Shown piece by piece: positions 24,029 through 32,046 of a stretch of DNA of 40,807 nucleotides. A model generated the notes under the pieces. The model saw nothing but the letters and a program-made list of their open reading frames with translations. It was not told the origin of the DNA and did not search any database. Each line of letters opens with the position of its first letter. The stretch's first letter is position 1. The stretch comes from Bacillota bacterium (lineage in GTDB: Bacteria; Bacillota; GCA-003054495; Carboxydocellales; JAJZSN01): assembly GCA_021849745.1 (NCBI GenBank), contig JAJZSN010000019.1, positions 1-40,807 on the forward strand. The letters run 5' to 3'. A program made the position numbers and the translations under genes.

Positions 24029-25270
24029 ATGAATAGACCTTACGGCATGAGCCAATTATCCAGGTTTCAATGGCTGGGGTTGGCGTTTATTTTGATCTTG
24101 GCCTTGGTATCCAGGTTATGGTGGGTGGCGGAGATGTCTCCCCGTACCTTAACCCATGATGAAATCGGTTATAATGCCATGACGGAACAATTTCTCGATA
24201 AGGGTTTTCTTGGGTACTATGCTGATGTGCCCAATGCTTTTGTTACCCCCGGTTATCCTTTGTTCCTGGCAACGGTATATAAAAGTGTTGATTTGGCAGC
24301 TGGGAAGAAGACCGACCCTTTGCCTGTGGTAAGGGTTATCCAGACATTTATCAGCGTGGCGACTGTGTTTCTTGTTTTTGTGCTTGGGCTGCGCACAGGA
24401 AGGGTTGGGGTAGCTTTTCTAGCCGCTGTTTTCATAACCCTTTACCCGCCTAATTTTAGCGCCAATACTAGAATCCTCACGGAAGTTTTGTATACCTTTT
24501 TGCTACTGGCCTATGTTTATTCAGTTATGTCTCTTTTTGATAAAAGAACACCTTTTATCCACGGCCTGACTGGGGTTTTGTTGGCTTTGGTGGTGCTGGT
24601 TCGGCCGGCGGTAGCTCCTTTGTTGATTCTCCCTTACCTGTTGGATTTCTGGCGGCACCGGGACTGGCGATTCGCCTCTGGGGTCATGGTGGCGGGGTTG
24701 TGTTTCAGCCTGATCATGCTCCCCTGGTGGGTTAGAAATTATGTGGTGATGAATCAGGTTGTGGTTTTTGCTACCCAATCGGGCAATCCTTTTCTCCGGG
24801 GTACTGACCCTTATGACCCGTATGATAAGATTGGACCCTCCATCATTGAAAATGTGGCTCCTGAGGATCAGATGCGGGTAGGTATGGAACGGGTTAAGAA
24901 AGGTGTGCAAACAGAGCCCGGTTTGTGGGTTGAGTGGTTTACTGTAGGTAAGTTTACTTACCTGTGGGGTCAGCCTTGGGGCTTGGCCAAAGGTTGGCTG
25001 CAGGGAATTCATGTGGCGTTGGTGGTGATTCTTGGCTGGCTTGGGGTGGTGCGGGCTTTGTTTTCTCCCCGGCTGCGCTGGCTGGCGGTAATCCCGGTGT
25101 TTATGACTCTTTTACAGATGGCCTTTATCCCCATCACCAGATACATGTATCCTTTAACTCCCATTATGCTTATCCTGGCTGCGGTATTGGTGATGGATAT
25201 AGTGGAGCGTTTCCGGGGTAACAACCCCGGCGGTGATGATGACTGGAAAGTCCAGTATATGTTCAGATAA
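24029..25270 (+). CDS. GT-C fold glycosyltransferase (ArnT/PMT-like)
   Basis: 413 aa, polytopic (about nine to ten membrane segments). The first loop reads LTHDEIGYNAM, the acidic DE motif typical of GT-C enzymes that use a lipid-phosphate sugar donor. VRPAVAPLLILPYL and the later loop before the last helices match ArnT/PMT-like proteins. AAGGAGG lies just before the ATG. It follows the AlkP-fold membrane protein by 13 bp. The upstream GT2/DUF2304/transporter set could supply its lipid-linked donor. Acceptor unknown. Confidence 0.85.
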   Translation: MNRPYGMSQLSRFQWLGLAFILILALVSRLWWVAEMSPRTLTHDEIGYNAMTEQFLDKGFLGYYADVPNAFVTPGYPLFLATVYKSVDLAAGKKTDPLPVVRVIQTFISVATVFLVFVLGLRTGRVGVAFLAAVFITLYPPNFSANTRILTEVLYTFLLLAYVYSVMSLFDKRTPFIHGLTGVLLALVVLVRPAVAPLLILPYLLDFWRHRDWRFASGVMVAGLCFSLIMLPWWVRNYVVMNQVVVFATQSGNPFLRGTDPYDPYDKIGPSIIENVAPEDQMRVGMERVKKGVQTEPGLWVEWFTVGKFTYLWGQPWGLAKGWLQGIHVALVVILGWLGVVRALFSPRLRWLAVIPVFMTLLQMAFIPITRYMYPLTPIMLILAAVLVMDIVERFRGNNPGGDDDWKVQYMFR

Positions 25271-25326
25271 TGGGGTATGTTCTTTCCTTTCTTGTTCATA
25301 CTAGGAATTAGAAAGGAGTGGCTGAT

Positions 25327-25611
25327 TTGAAAACTTTTGTTGAGGGAAAAATTATGGCGGATGATAATACTGCCAATATTGATGGGTTCTTGGGGAGAAT
25401 TGTTCCCTTGGGATATGAGTTTCTGGACGGAGATGAAGAAGAAATTGTCTTTTCCAAGCCGGCTAGGATTGAGTCGGTAATTACGGAATTGGTGCCCACT
25501 TGTGAAGAGTATGGCCTGGATGTGGAAGATTTTGAGCTGGTGGAATATAATGAAGATACCGGGGTGGCTATGGCCTGGTATGAAGGTGGGAGAATCTTTA
25601 GGGAAGGGTGA
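25327..25611 (+). CDS. Small acidic protein, unknown family
   Basis: 94 aa from TTG 25327, where AAAGGAG lies 9 nt upstream. The in-frame GTG at 25318 overlaps that site. Very acidic: FLDGDEEEIVFSKPARIESVITE, then CEEYGLDVEDFELVEYNEDTG. A single Cys and no membrane segment are present. I recognise no domain. It may be translated with the glycosyltransferase upstream (56 bp gap). A copy of the dispersed repeat starts just after its stop. Confidence 0.7.
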   Translation: MKTFVEGKIMADDNTANIDGFLGRIVPLGYEFLDGDEEEIVFSKPARIESVITELVPTCEEYGLDVEDFELVEYNEDTGVAMAWYEGGRIFREG

Positions 25612-25613
25612 TG

Positions 25614-25642
25614 GGGTCAGCTATCAGCTGTCAGTCGTCAGC
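25614..25642. repeat. Dispersed repeat, single arm, copy 6
   Basis: GTCAGCTATCAGCTGTCAG followed by TCGTCAGC is the AGCTGTC/AGCTATC variant. On the minus strand it supplies the TGA stop of the TVP38-like gene (25638-25640). On the plus strand it begins a few bases after the stop of the small acidic gene, in the same way as copy 2 after polA. Confidence 0.75.
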
Positions 25643-26354
25643 TTTTTTTGGAGCGAGTCTGTTTCTTACTCCATAAAGTAATTCCAATGTAAAGTAATAC
25701 AACCAACCCCAGGAACAGGGCCAGGCGGCCCTTGTTTTCGGAGAAAAAAATCAGGTCATGGCCGATAAAGGTTTCCAGTATCAGAGACGGGGCTTTTCCT
25801 AAAGCGGTGGCGGCAATAAAAGAGGTAAAATTAATGGCGCTGAGGGCCGCTAGGAGGTTAACCAGACCCGAGGGCACGAAAGGGGCTAAGCGGGCGATGA
25901 GGACTGCGGTGAAGCCCTTGTGGCTGGCCCATTGATCCAAGCGGCTGAGATCTATGCCAAACCTTGCCAATTGGGGGTGGGGCTGCTGTATTAGTTCAGC
26001 CGCTTTGTGGCGGCCCAGGTAGCGGTAGAAGACAAAGGATATGGCGGCCCCGATAACCTCTCCCGACCACGAAATAATCCCTCCCCAAAAAAGACCGAAA
26101 ACTACAGCATTGGCCCCGGAAAGGAAAACCGAGGGCATAAAGGCCACCAAGGTTTGCAGGATATTTAGGAAAAGGCTGACTGCCACGGCCCACAGGCCGA
26201 AAGAGCGTAGGTATTCAGCAATGATTTGGGGATTCATCGATGATACTACGGTAATGAATTCATGGCTGGCTTCGGGGAAAAGAAGAAAGACTGCAACGAG
26301 AGTGACTGCTATTGCTGTTAGGATCAGTATCTTGGTTTGTTTTTCCTGATTCAT
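25638..26354 (-). CDS. TVP38/TMEM64 (DedA-like) membrane protein
   Basis: 238 aa with about six membrane segments. The core SNARE-associated/VTT domain is clear: NILQTLVAFMPSVFLSGANAVVFG, GEVIGAAISFVFYRYLGR, and LIARLAPFVPSGLVNLLAALS. Proteins of this family may act as lipid scramblases or flippases at the membrane. GGGAGG lies just ahead of ATG 26354. It stands alone, with the asparagine synthetase gene upstream on the same strand but 141 bp apart. Its stop codon lies inside a dispersed repeat. Confidence 0.88.
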   Translation of the reverse strand: MNQEKQTKILILTAIAVTLVAVFLLFPEASHEFITVVSSMNPQIIAEYLRSFGLWAVAVSLFLNILQTLVAFMPSVFLSGANAVVFGLFWGGIISWSGEVIGAAISFVFYRYLGRHKAAELIQQPHPQLARFGIDLSRLDQWASHKGFTAVLIARLAPFVPSGLVNLLAALSAINFTSFIAATALGKAPSLILETFIGHDLIFFSENKGRLALFLGLVVLLYIGITLWSKKQTRSKKS

Positions 26355-26495
26355 GAATCCTCCCTATTGAAGTAAATGGATTAACTTATTGTAACCCAAC
26401 TTGAGTTTCAATAGCAAGGAAGGGGATGGGTTATTAACAAAAGGAAGACTAGCCTGGAAAATACAAATTTAGATTCTGTGTTCATTTTTTTACTA

Positions 26496-28337
26496 TTAAA
26501 TAGTCACTTTGTAATGTCGCAGCCAGGCATCCAGCTGTATTAAGTAGGCAAAGAATTGGGCATCGGTCATCAATTGGCCATACCAAGGTTGGGGAAAAAC
26601 TGGGTCATGGGAATTAGCAAGGTTAAGGAGAGCCCTTTTATTGATTAAGGGCAGCAGGGGTGAGGAAGGGTCATGGAGGATTTCCAAAACTCGATGACGT
26701 ACGGCTGTAAGGTAGGCAGGATTGTGGGTTTTGGGATAAGGGCTTTTTCGCCGTTCCAATACCCCTTGGGGCAGGATGCCTTTCAGGGCGCGGCGCAGGA
26801 TACCTTTTTCCATGCCGCCACAGGTTTTCATGGCCCAGGGGATGTTCCAGACGTATTCCACTAGGCGGTGGTCACAGAAGGGCACCCTCACTTCAAGACC
26901 GGTAGCCATACTCATCCGATCCTTACGATCTAAAAGGGTGGCCATAAACCAGTGAAAATTCAGGTAAAACATTTCCCGCAGGCGGGCCTTATGGGAATCT
27001 TCCCCGGCTAAATGGGGAACTTCCTCCAGGGTTTCACGGTAACGTCGGGCTTGATATTCTTCGGGTTTAATCTGTTTTACCACATCCGGGGAGAAAAGTT
27101 TCATCCGTTCGTTTAATAATCTTACCCAGGGGAAGTTGTCACCGGCTATGGTTTCCGGGTTATGAAACCAGGGATAGCCCCCGAAAATTTCGTCAGCACA
27201 TTCGCCGGACAGGGCAACTGTTGATTCTTTCTTGATTTCACAACAAAATAGATAAAGTGATGAATCAACGTCAGCCATTCCCGGCAGATCCCGGGCTAGA
27301 ACGGCCGGGATTAGGGATTCTACCAGTTGTTTTGTATTGATAATAACGGAATGATGAATGGTTCCAAAATATTTAGAAACCTGGTTCACCCAAGGGGTAT
27401 CGGAGTTGGGCTGAAAGCTGTTGGGTTGAAAATGACAGTCGTTACCCTCGTAATCGATGGAATAGGTATGTAGGGGTTCACCCTTTGTTGCTTGGAGATG
27501 ATTAGCGGCCACAGCGGTGATGGCGCTGGAGTCTAGGCCGCCGGACAACAAGGTACAGACGGGAACATCTGCTACCAACTGCCGCTGAATGGTGTCTAGA
27601 AAAAGCTCCCGTACTTTACTGATGGTGGTGGCTAGGTCATCTTCATGGGGCTTGCTTTTCAGATTCCAGTACCGGGAAAGGTGAACTCCCCTGTGGTCAT
27701 AAATCAGGCTATAGCCAGATCTTAACTCCTTAACTCCGCAAAAAACTCCGTGGCCCGGTGTGCGGCCTGGCCCCAGAACCAAGATCTCAGCTAGGCCTTC
27801 TTTATCAAGATGGGGTTTAACCAACGGATGGGCAAGGAGGGTTTTGAGCTCAGAAGCAAAGAGAAAGCCGCTGTCCAATTGGGTATAAAATAGAGGTTTA
27901 ACACCCAAACGGTCTCGGGCCATAAACAACCTCCGGTTAGCTGTATCCCAGATGGCAAAGGCAAAGATGCCATTTAACCGCCGGACGCAATCGGGTCCCC
28001 ATTCCATGAAGGATAACAGGAGCACTTCCGTATCGGAATGGCCCTGGAAAACATAGCCCCGGTCGGCCAGTTCCTGCCGCAGTTCGGGGGTGTTATACAA
28101 TTCGCCGTTATAACTAATTATGTATTCTTGCTCCCCCCGGCGGCGTATCATAGGCTGCCCGCCTCCGGCCGGATCGACCACGATGAGGCGGCGATGGCCT
28201 AAGGCCGCATGAGGGGACAGCCATATACCGGCAGCATCCGGCCCCCGGAAAGCCAGGGTCTTGGCCATGGCTTCCACAACTCTTTGCTGCCTGGTGAGGT
28301 CAACCTTCCAGTCAATCCAACCTGTTATTCCACACAT
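26496..28337 (-). CDS. asnB: Asparagine synthetase (glutamine-hydrolysing)
   Basis: 613 aa. The glutaminase domain starts MCGITGW with catalytic Cys2, followed by GHRRLIV, SYNGELYN and HSDTEVLL. The synthetase domain holds the ATP-PPi motif LLSGGLDSSAITA, SGECADEIFGGYPWF and a long C-terminus (MEVRVPFCDHRLVEYVW-like GLEVRVPFCDHRLVEYVW). It makes asparagine from aspartate, using glutamine as nitrogen donor, or in some clusters amidates other substrates. The Met-Cys start is fixed. GGAGAGG is upstream. A strong terminator-like hairpin sits in its leader at 28371-28416. Confidence 0.95.
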   Translation of the reverse strand: MCGITGWIDWKVDLTRQQRVVEAMAKTLAFRGPDAAGIWLSPHAALGHRRLIVVDPAGGGQPMIRRRGEQEYIISYNGELYNTPELRQELADRGYVFQGHSDTEVLLLSFMEWGPDCVRRLNGIFAFAIWDTANRRLFMARDRLGVKPLFYTQLDSGFLFASELKTLLAHPLVKPHLDKEGLAEILVLGPGRTPGHGVFCGVKELRSGYSLIYDHRGVHLSRYWNLKSKPHEDDLATTISKVRELFLDTIQRQLVADVPVCTLLSGGLDSSAITAVAANHLQATKGEPLHTYSIDYEGNDCHFQPNSFQPNSDTPWVNQVSKYFGTIHHSVIINTKQLVESLIPAVLARDLPGMADVDSSLYLFCCEIKKESTVALSGECADEIFGGYPWFHNPETIAGDNFPWVRLLNERMKLFSPDVVKQIKPEEYQARRYRETLEEVPHLAGEDSHKARLREMFYLNFHWFMATLLDRKDRMSMATGLEVRVPFCDHRLVEYVWNIPWAMKTCGGMEKGILRRALKGILPQGVLERRKSPYPKTHNPAYLTAVRHRVLEILHDPSSPLLPLINKRALLNLANSHDPVFPQPWYGQLMTDAQFFAYLIQLDAWLRHYKVTI

Positions 28338-28370
28338 CGACGAACCTCTCCTTTTTTCTGATATGTATAG

Positions 28371-28416
28371 AAAAAGGCGCCTTTAAGTAAGGTAAGACTT
28401 ACTTAAAGGCGCCTTT
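28371..28416 (-). terminator. Strong hairpin in the asnB leader (attenuator candidate)
   Basis: A perfect 19-bp stem (from AAAGGCGCCTTTAAGTAAG at 28373-28391) with a 6-nt loop, followed on the minus strand by TTTTT. It is 34 bp upstream of the asnB start codon, and no minus-strand gene lies upstream within this window, so it may be a leader attenuator. I found no T-box sequence. Confidence 0.65.
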
Positions 28417-28421
28417 GCCTT

Positions 28422-28604
28422 TCTACAACGATACTTCATTGTACCGTCATTATTTTGTTTTAATATAACTTATTCCTTTGGTATTGAGAATGATGACAGT
28501 AATTTTTTACCTTATCGGTTTTTTGTTTAAAAAAAATTAATAGTAAAAATCAACAATTTTACAAAGGAATTTTAATATTAATGTCGTACATTTAACAATA
28601 GAAG
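28422..28604. other. AT-rich intergenic stretch, asnB/cytochrome divergent promoter region
   Basis: This part of the 477-bp gap between asnB and the cytochrome gene has no ORF I can support. It must hold promoters for both. A TTATATT box on the minus strand near 28460 and a TTTACA on the plus strand at 28558 are possible elements, but neither has a convincing partner. Confidence 0.3.
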
Positions 28605-28705
28605 AAAATATTGTCGATAAAGGTAAACCTTTCGAAAGAAGGGGGCGCAAAACTATGGGTCTAACCCCTTAATTAAAGGGCATGATCGCCAGGTTACCGG
28701 CGGAT
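28605..28705 (+). promoter_or_regulatory. Cyclic di-GMP-I (GEMM-I) riboswitch
   Basis: The aptamer elements match Vc2-type c-di-GMP-I RNAs in order: GGTAAACC (28622-28629), the GAAA tetraloop hairpin CTTTCGAAAGAAGG, GCGCAAAACTATGGGTCTAA with the interdigitating A of GCAAA, a variable P3 loop, and ATCGCCAGGTTACCGG (28685-28700). The position equivalent to Vc2 G20 is G, which predicts c-di-GMP rather than cGAMP binding. The C of TTACC that contacts the other guanine is kept. A terminator and the cytochrome gene follow. Boundaries are approximate. Confidence 0.93.
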
Positions 28706-28711
28706 GGTCAC

Positions 28712-28747
28712 AACCAACACCGGGTTATCTTAGGGTTGGTTTTTTTA
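28712..28747 (+). terminator. Expression platform terminator of the riboswitch
   Basis: AACCAAC (28712-28718) pairs with GTTGGTT (28735-28741), followed by a T-run. It starts 12 bp after the aptamer. A CCGGGTTATC segment in its loop could pair with GGTTACCGG in the aptamer's last strand, which would give an alternative fold. Whether c-di-GMP turns expression on or off cannot be decided from this reading. Confidence 0.75.
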
Positions 28748-28814
28748 TAGTGAGAGGAGGTGAAAAAAGAAAAAAATGGGCGCACGAAAAATCAAATTAC
28801 AAGGAGGTTTAATA

Positions 28815-30308
28815 ATGACCAAAAGAATTGTTCTCTTAATTTCTGCAATGTTGCTAACTGCTTTGTTGGCCGCACCGGTAGAGGCCAGCCAAAAGTATAC
28901 CAGTTCGACTGGGAAGGCATGTAATTATTGCCATAACAGCGATTTATCCCTGAACAGCGCCGGAAAGGCTTTCAAAGCAAATGGTAACAAGCTTACCATA
29001 ACACCTGCTAAAACCGGTACTGCCAAGACTACGCCTACCAAAACCACTGCCAAGGCTACACCTAGTAAAACTGCTACCAAGCCCGCCGCTAAGCCTGAAG
29101 TTAAACCGGTAGAGGCTAAACCTGCAGTTAAACCTGTAGAGGCTAAGTCTGTACCTTCTTATATTGAAGTTATTACAAAGCAATGGGCGGGTACCAAACA
29201 TAACGGAGTTCTTGAATATGGGGCCAAAAAAGAGGACTGGCCCAGTAACCGCAGCGGCTCCTATAACTGCGCCAAATGCCATGCCGGGGAAGGCTTCAAA
29301 GCCTATGTTGCCGATGTAAAAGCAGCCGGTGGTTTTAACGCTAGTTTTACCAGTGGCACCTTCAAAGATGCCAGTATTACTCTAAAACCTTATGGTCCCT
29401 ATCCTGATAGTAAAGCTGTAGCAGGTTGTGATACATGTCATGATAACCGTCAGTTACGGATTAGCGGATTGGTCGGTCTGCAGAACAGCAGTGCTGCGGG
29501 TAAGCCTGGCTATGATCAGCCATTAATGATGGTAAATGCCGGTACAGCAGCAGCTTGTTTTATCTGTCACGATTATCGTAAAACCCCTTCCTTCCCAGCT
29601 AGCTTGGAGGATCCAACCAAAGTACGCATCAGCGGACCGCATGTTTCCTCTCAGACTCAAATGCTCTTAGGTTTTGGTGGAGCTGAAGCTGCCGGTGAAA
29701 TCTATGAGTCCTCGCCTCATGCCGCTATTCCTAATAGTTGTGTAACCTGTCATATGGCTAAATCCTCTGACAAGGAAGTGGGCGGACATAGTTTTGCCGT
29801 TGCCGTCAGAGACAGCAATGGAAAAGGTTTGAAATCCAACCTGAATGCTTGTACTTCTTGCCATGCCGGTTTAAATACCATCAATCGTCTGGCTTTGGGT
29901 GATTATGATGGGGACAAGGCCATCGAAGGTACCCAGGATGAAGTAGCCGGTTTGATTAAGAAGCTGGAGGAATTGGTTAATACCAAACTGGGTTATCCTG
30001 ATGCTGTAGTTAAGAGCTCAGGTGGACAGTATGTAATTTTTGCTGATAAAGCCCATACCGATGGTAGTCATCCGACAACTAAGTCCTTATCTCACGTTTG
30101 GAAGGACGGAGCTTGGGCAGTTGATGTAAAAGGAGTTTTCTGGACCCGTCCCGATGCTAAAAAGATATTCAATGCCATCTATAACATTGAGTTAGTTAAG
30201 GGTGACGGTTCCGGTGGTATTCACAACCCTGATTACACCATTCAATTGCTTCAGAAATCCTACAAGGATCTAAGTGGTTCCGATATCCCAGGAGCCAGAA
30301 TCCGTTAA
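28815..30308 (+). CDS. Hexaheme c-type cytochrome, exported
   Basis: 497 aa. A signal peptide (about 1-25, MLLTALLAAPVEAS) leads to six CxxCH heme sites at Cys36, 152, 205, 248, 309 and 346. The first is separated from the rest by a Thr/Pro/Lys-rich flexible linker (about 60-118) with KPVEAKP-type repeats, which looks like a wall-spanning spacer. The C-terminal 120 residues carry no heme site. AAGGAGG lies 8 nt before ATG 28815. A multiheme cytochrome in a Gram-positive suggests extracellular or wall-associated electron transfer. The c-di-GMP riboswitch upstream links it to c-di-GMP signalling. Heme partners are not in this window. Confidence 0.92.
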   Translation: MTKRIVLLISAMLLTALLAAPVEASQKYTSSTGKACNYCHNSDLSLNSAGKAFKANGNKLTITPAKTGTAKTTPTKTTAKATPSKTATKPAAKPEVKPVEAKPAVKPVEAKSVPSYIEVITKQWAGTKHNGVLEYGAKKEDWPSNRSGSYNCAKCHAGEGFKAYVADVKAAGGFNASFTSGTFKDASITLKPYGPYPDSKAVAGCDTCHDNRQLRISGLVGLQNSSAAGKPGYDQPLMMVNAGTAAACFICHDYRKTPSFPASLEDPTKVRISGPHVSSQTQMLLGFGGAEAAGEIYESSPHAAIPNSCVTCHMAKSSDKEVGGHSFAVAVRDSNGKGLKSNLNACTSCHAGLNTINRLALGDYDGDKAIEGTQDEVAGLIKKLEELVNTKLGYPDAVVKSSGGQYVIFADKAHTDGSHPTTKSLSHVWKDGAWAVDVKGVFWTRPDAKKIFNAIYNIELVKGDGSGGIHNPDYTIQLLQKSYKDLSGSDIPGARIR

Positions 30309-30322
30309 GGTAATTTTTAAAA

Positions 30323-30363
30323 GAAAGAGGCTGTTGCAAGCATTTGCAACAGCCTCTTTCTTT
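30323..30363. terminator. Terminator after the cytochrome gene
   Basis: GAAAGAGGCTGTTGCAA (30323-30339) and TTGCAACAGCCTCTTTC (30344-30360) form a perfect 17-bp stem with a GCAT loop, followed by TTT. Confidence 0.85.
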
Positions 30364-30483
30364 GTTAGCCTAAAGAAATTATCCAAAATCTACGAAAAGC
30401 TTAACCAACATTTTACCCCCTCTTAATATGAATTTTGCCTTTGTTGGGTATAATATCCTCAATAAGAGTGGGGAGGTTATACC

Positions 30484-31245
30484 ATGGCGGGAGTATTAGC
30501 AAGCAAGACCATCTGGACTGCGGCTAGAGCCTTATTGAAGGTGGTTGGGCCGGTTCAGAAACTGGTGATTAAAACAGGCCAAACCCATAACTTCTGTAAT
30601 CAACAGGCCGGAATTATTCTGGAAGAAGACGGGCGACCGGAGGTTGCCGGGATTATGAAACTCTATTTACCTGAGTTGAATCGCGGTGTCCATTGGGCCG
30701 ATGCTTCTTGGAAGAGTTCCGGTCATTTTTATGACCCCCAGACCAAGAAGGGTTATGGTCATTGGTCTGACGGTTCTCAGGAATGTCGCCTGTATTACTC
30801 CTTGGCAGCCAAGCATTGGCGTCGGGATGAGCCTTCCAAGGCCATGTTTTACCTGGGGGCCGCCGTCCACTTGGTCCAGGATCTTTGTGTCCCCCATCAT
30901 GCCAGAGGTTTGCTTTTTGACGGGCACCAGGAATATGAAAACTGGGCCGAAGCCCACTGCCGGGAATTTGCCGTAGACAAGGGGGGTAACTACCGGACTT
31001 CTGCCAATTCCGAAGGTTGGGTGGTTGCCAACGCCGCAATTAGTAGCGACTTGTTACCCCGGGTTAACCAGAGCGCTACAGAAAGTGATTACCGGAAGGC
31101 CACCGCTGTCCTGCTGCCCCTTGCTCAACGAACAACAGCAGGGTTTATGGCTTTCTTCTATGATCGGGTGATTCAAAATACTAGAATGTTGGCAGGGCTT
31201 TTCCCAGATAGAAACCCTGGCCAAAAGGCACACCAAGCTCAATAA
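30484..31245 (+). CDS. Zinc-dependent phospholipase C-like protein
   Basis: 253 aa, the zinc-dependent PLC/S1-P1 fold. Zinc-ligand segments are in order: THNFCNQQ, WADASWKSSGHFYDP, AVHLVQDLCVPHHARG and HQEYENWAEAH. These match the His/Asp/Glu ligands of clostridial and Bacillus phospholipases C. Unlike secreted members it has no signal peptide, only a mildly hydrophobic N-terminal helix of about 35 residues. GGGGAGG precedes ATG 30484. The last 20 or so residues are antisense of the C-terminus of a decayed EAL gene (31181-31245), so the original C-terminus was probably near FYDRV. Substrate unknown. Confidence 0.85.
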   Translation: MAGVLASKTIWTAARALLKVVGPVQKLVIKTGQTHNFCNQQAGIILEEDGRPEVAGIMKLYLPELNRGVHWADASWKSSGHFYDPQTKKGYGHWSDGSQECRLYYSLAAKHWRRDEPSKAMFYLGAAVHLVQDLCVPHHARGLLFDGHQEYENWAEAHCREFAVDKGGNYRTSANSEGWVVANAAISSDLLPRVNQSATESDYRKATAVLLPLAQRTTAGFMAFFYDRVIQNTRMLAGLFPDRNPGQKAHQAQ

Positions 31246-31962
31246 GAGTCTGTAGTTCTTCAGCAGTTTCAATGCCCTCTGCGATGACCTTGCTGTTAAT
31301 CTTCGTACTGAAGGTAACGAAGGTTTCCACCAGGGCTTTTTTTATTATATTGTTGTATCAATAAGTTTCTTAGTTTCACCCGGAACAAATTCAGGATCGT
31401 TAATAACCTGAGGGCTGGTGTTAATAAATAATTTATTATTACTGGATAGGCGAGGTAGACTGGTTAAAGCTAGTTCTCGTGCGCTTTTTTCCAGTTTATA
31501 CAAGAGTCCTGTCTGCTCAGCCAGAGGAAAGAGGGCGGCAGGGGAAGCCAATGGACTGCCGGCAGGGCCTCTGGTTAAGGCTTCAAAACCCATGATTTGT
31601 CCGGTGGACAAGGTTATCAATGGTTGAAAAACACTTTGTAAACGGCGGTTATTGATGATTTCCAGTAAATCCTCCTTGCGCTGTTGGTCTTCCAGAACAG
31701 GTTGTTGGTGAGCCACTACCATAGCTTGTTTGAGGGTGGTACTTAGTTGGGTTTCGGTACAGATGGATCCGGGGGCTATCTGGGCATAGCCGGTATGAAG
31801 ATCTGCCTTAACCCCCCAGTTTTTGGCCAATTCAAGGTTAAGTTCTTCTTTAATTAAACGGCCCAGGGTGATAGCAAGTTGGGCTAATCTTTCATTAGAG
31901 ATTTGTTCATGGAGGGTAAAAAAGATGGCCAGGTCATCGTTCCAGAGGCTTTGAATACCCAC
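31181..31962 (-). pseudogene. EAL-domain c-di-GMP phosphodiesterase, internally deleted
   Basis: EAL enzymes degrade c-di-GMP. The N-terminal half of the domain is present: SVFQPLITLSTGQIMGFEALTRGP and FINTSPQVINDPEF (31345-31680). After KKLI the frame meets stop codons. The C-terminal part resumes in another frame at about 31340: ALVETFVTFSTKINSKVIAEGIETAEELQ...QGFYLGKALP, ending at 31181. About 60 residues, including the catalytic DDxG segment, are missing. An open frame extends upstream to 32058 without a start codon or ribosome binding site, so the 5' end is damaged too. It overlaps the 3' end of the phospholipase-like gene by 65 bp. Confidence 0.88.
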
Positions 31963-32046
31963 AAATTGCTGGGGAGGGATGACTTGGTGAAGGGTTTGGG
32001 TGGCGCTGTAACGAAAATATGTTGCCGCTTGACGGGGTTCGATATT

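Noticed and set aside
28338..28604. T-box riboswitch for asnB
   Set aside because: Searched by eye for the GGGTGG-type T-box sequence and specifier structure on the minus strand and found neither.
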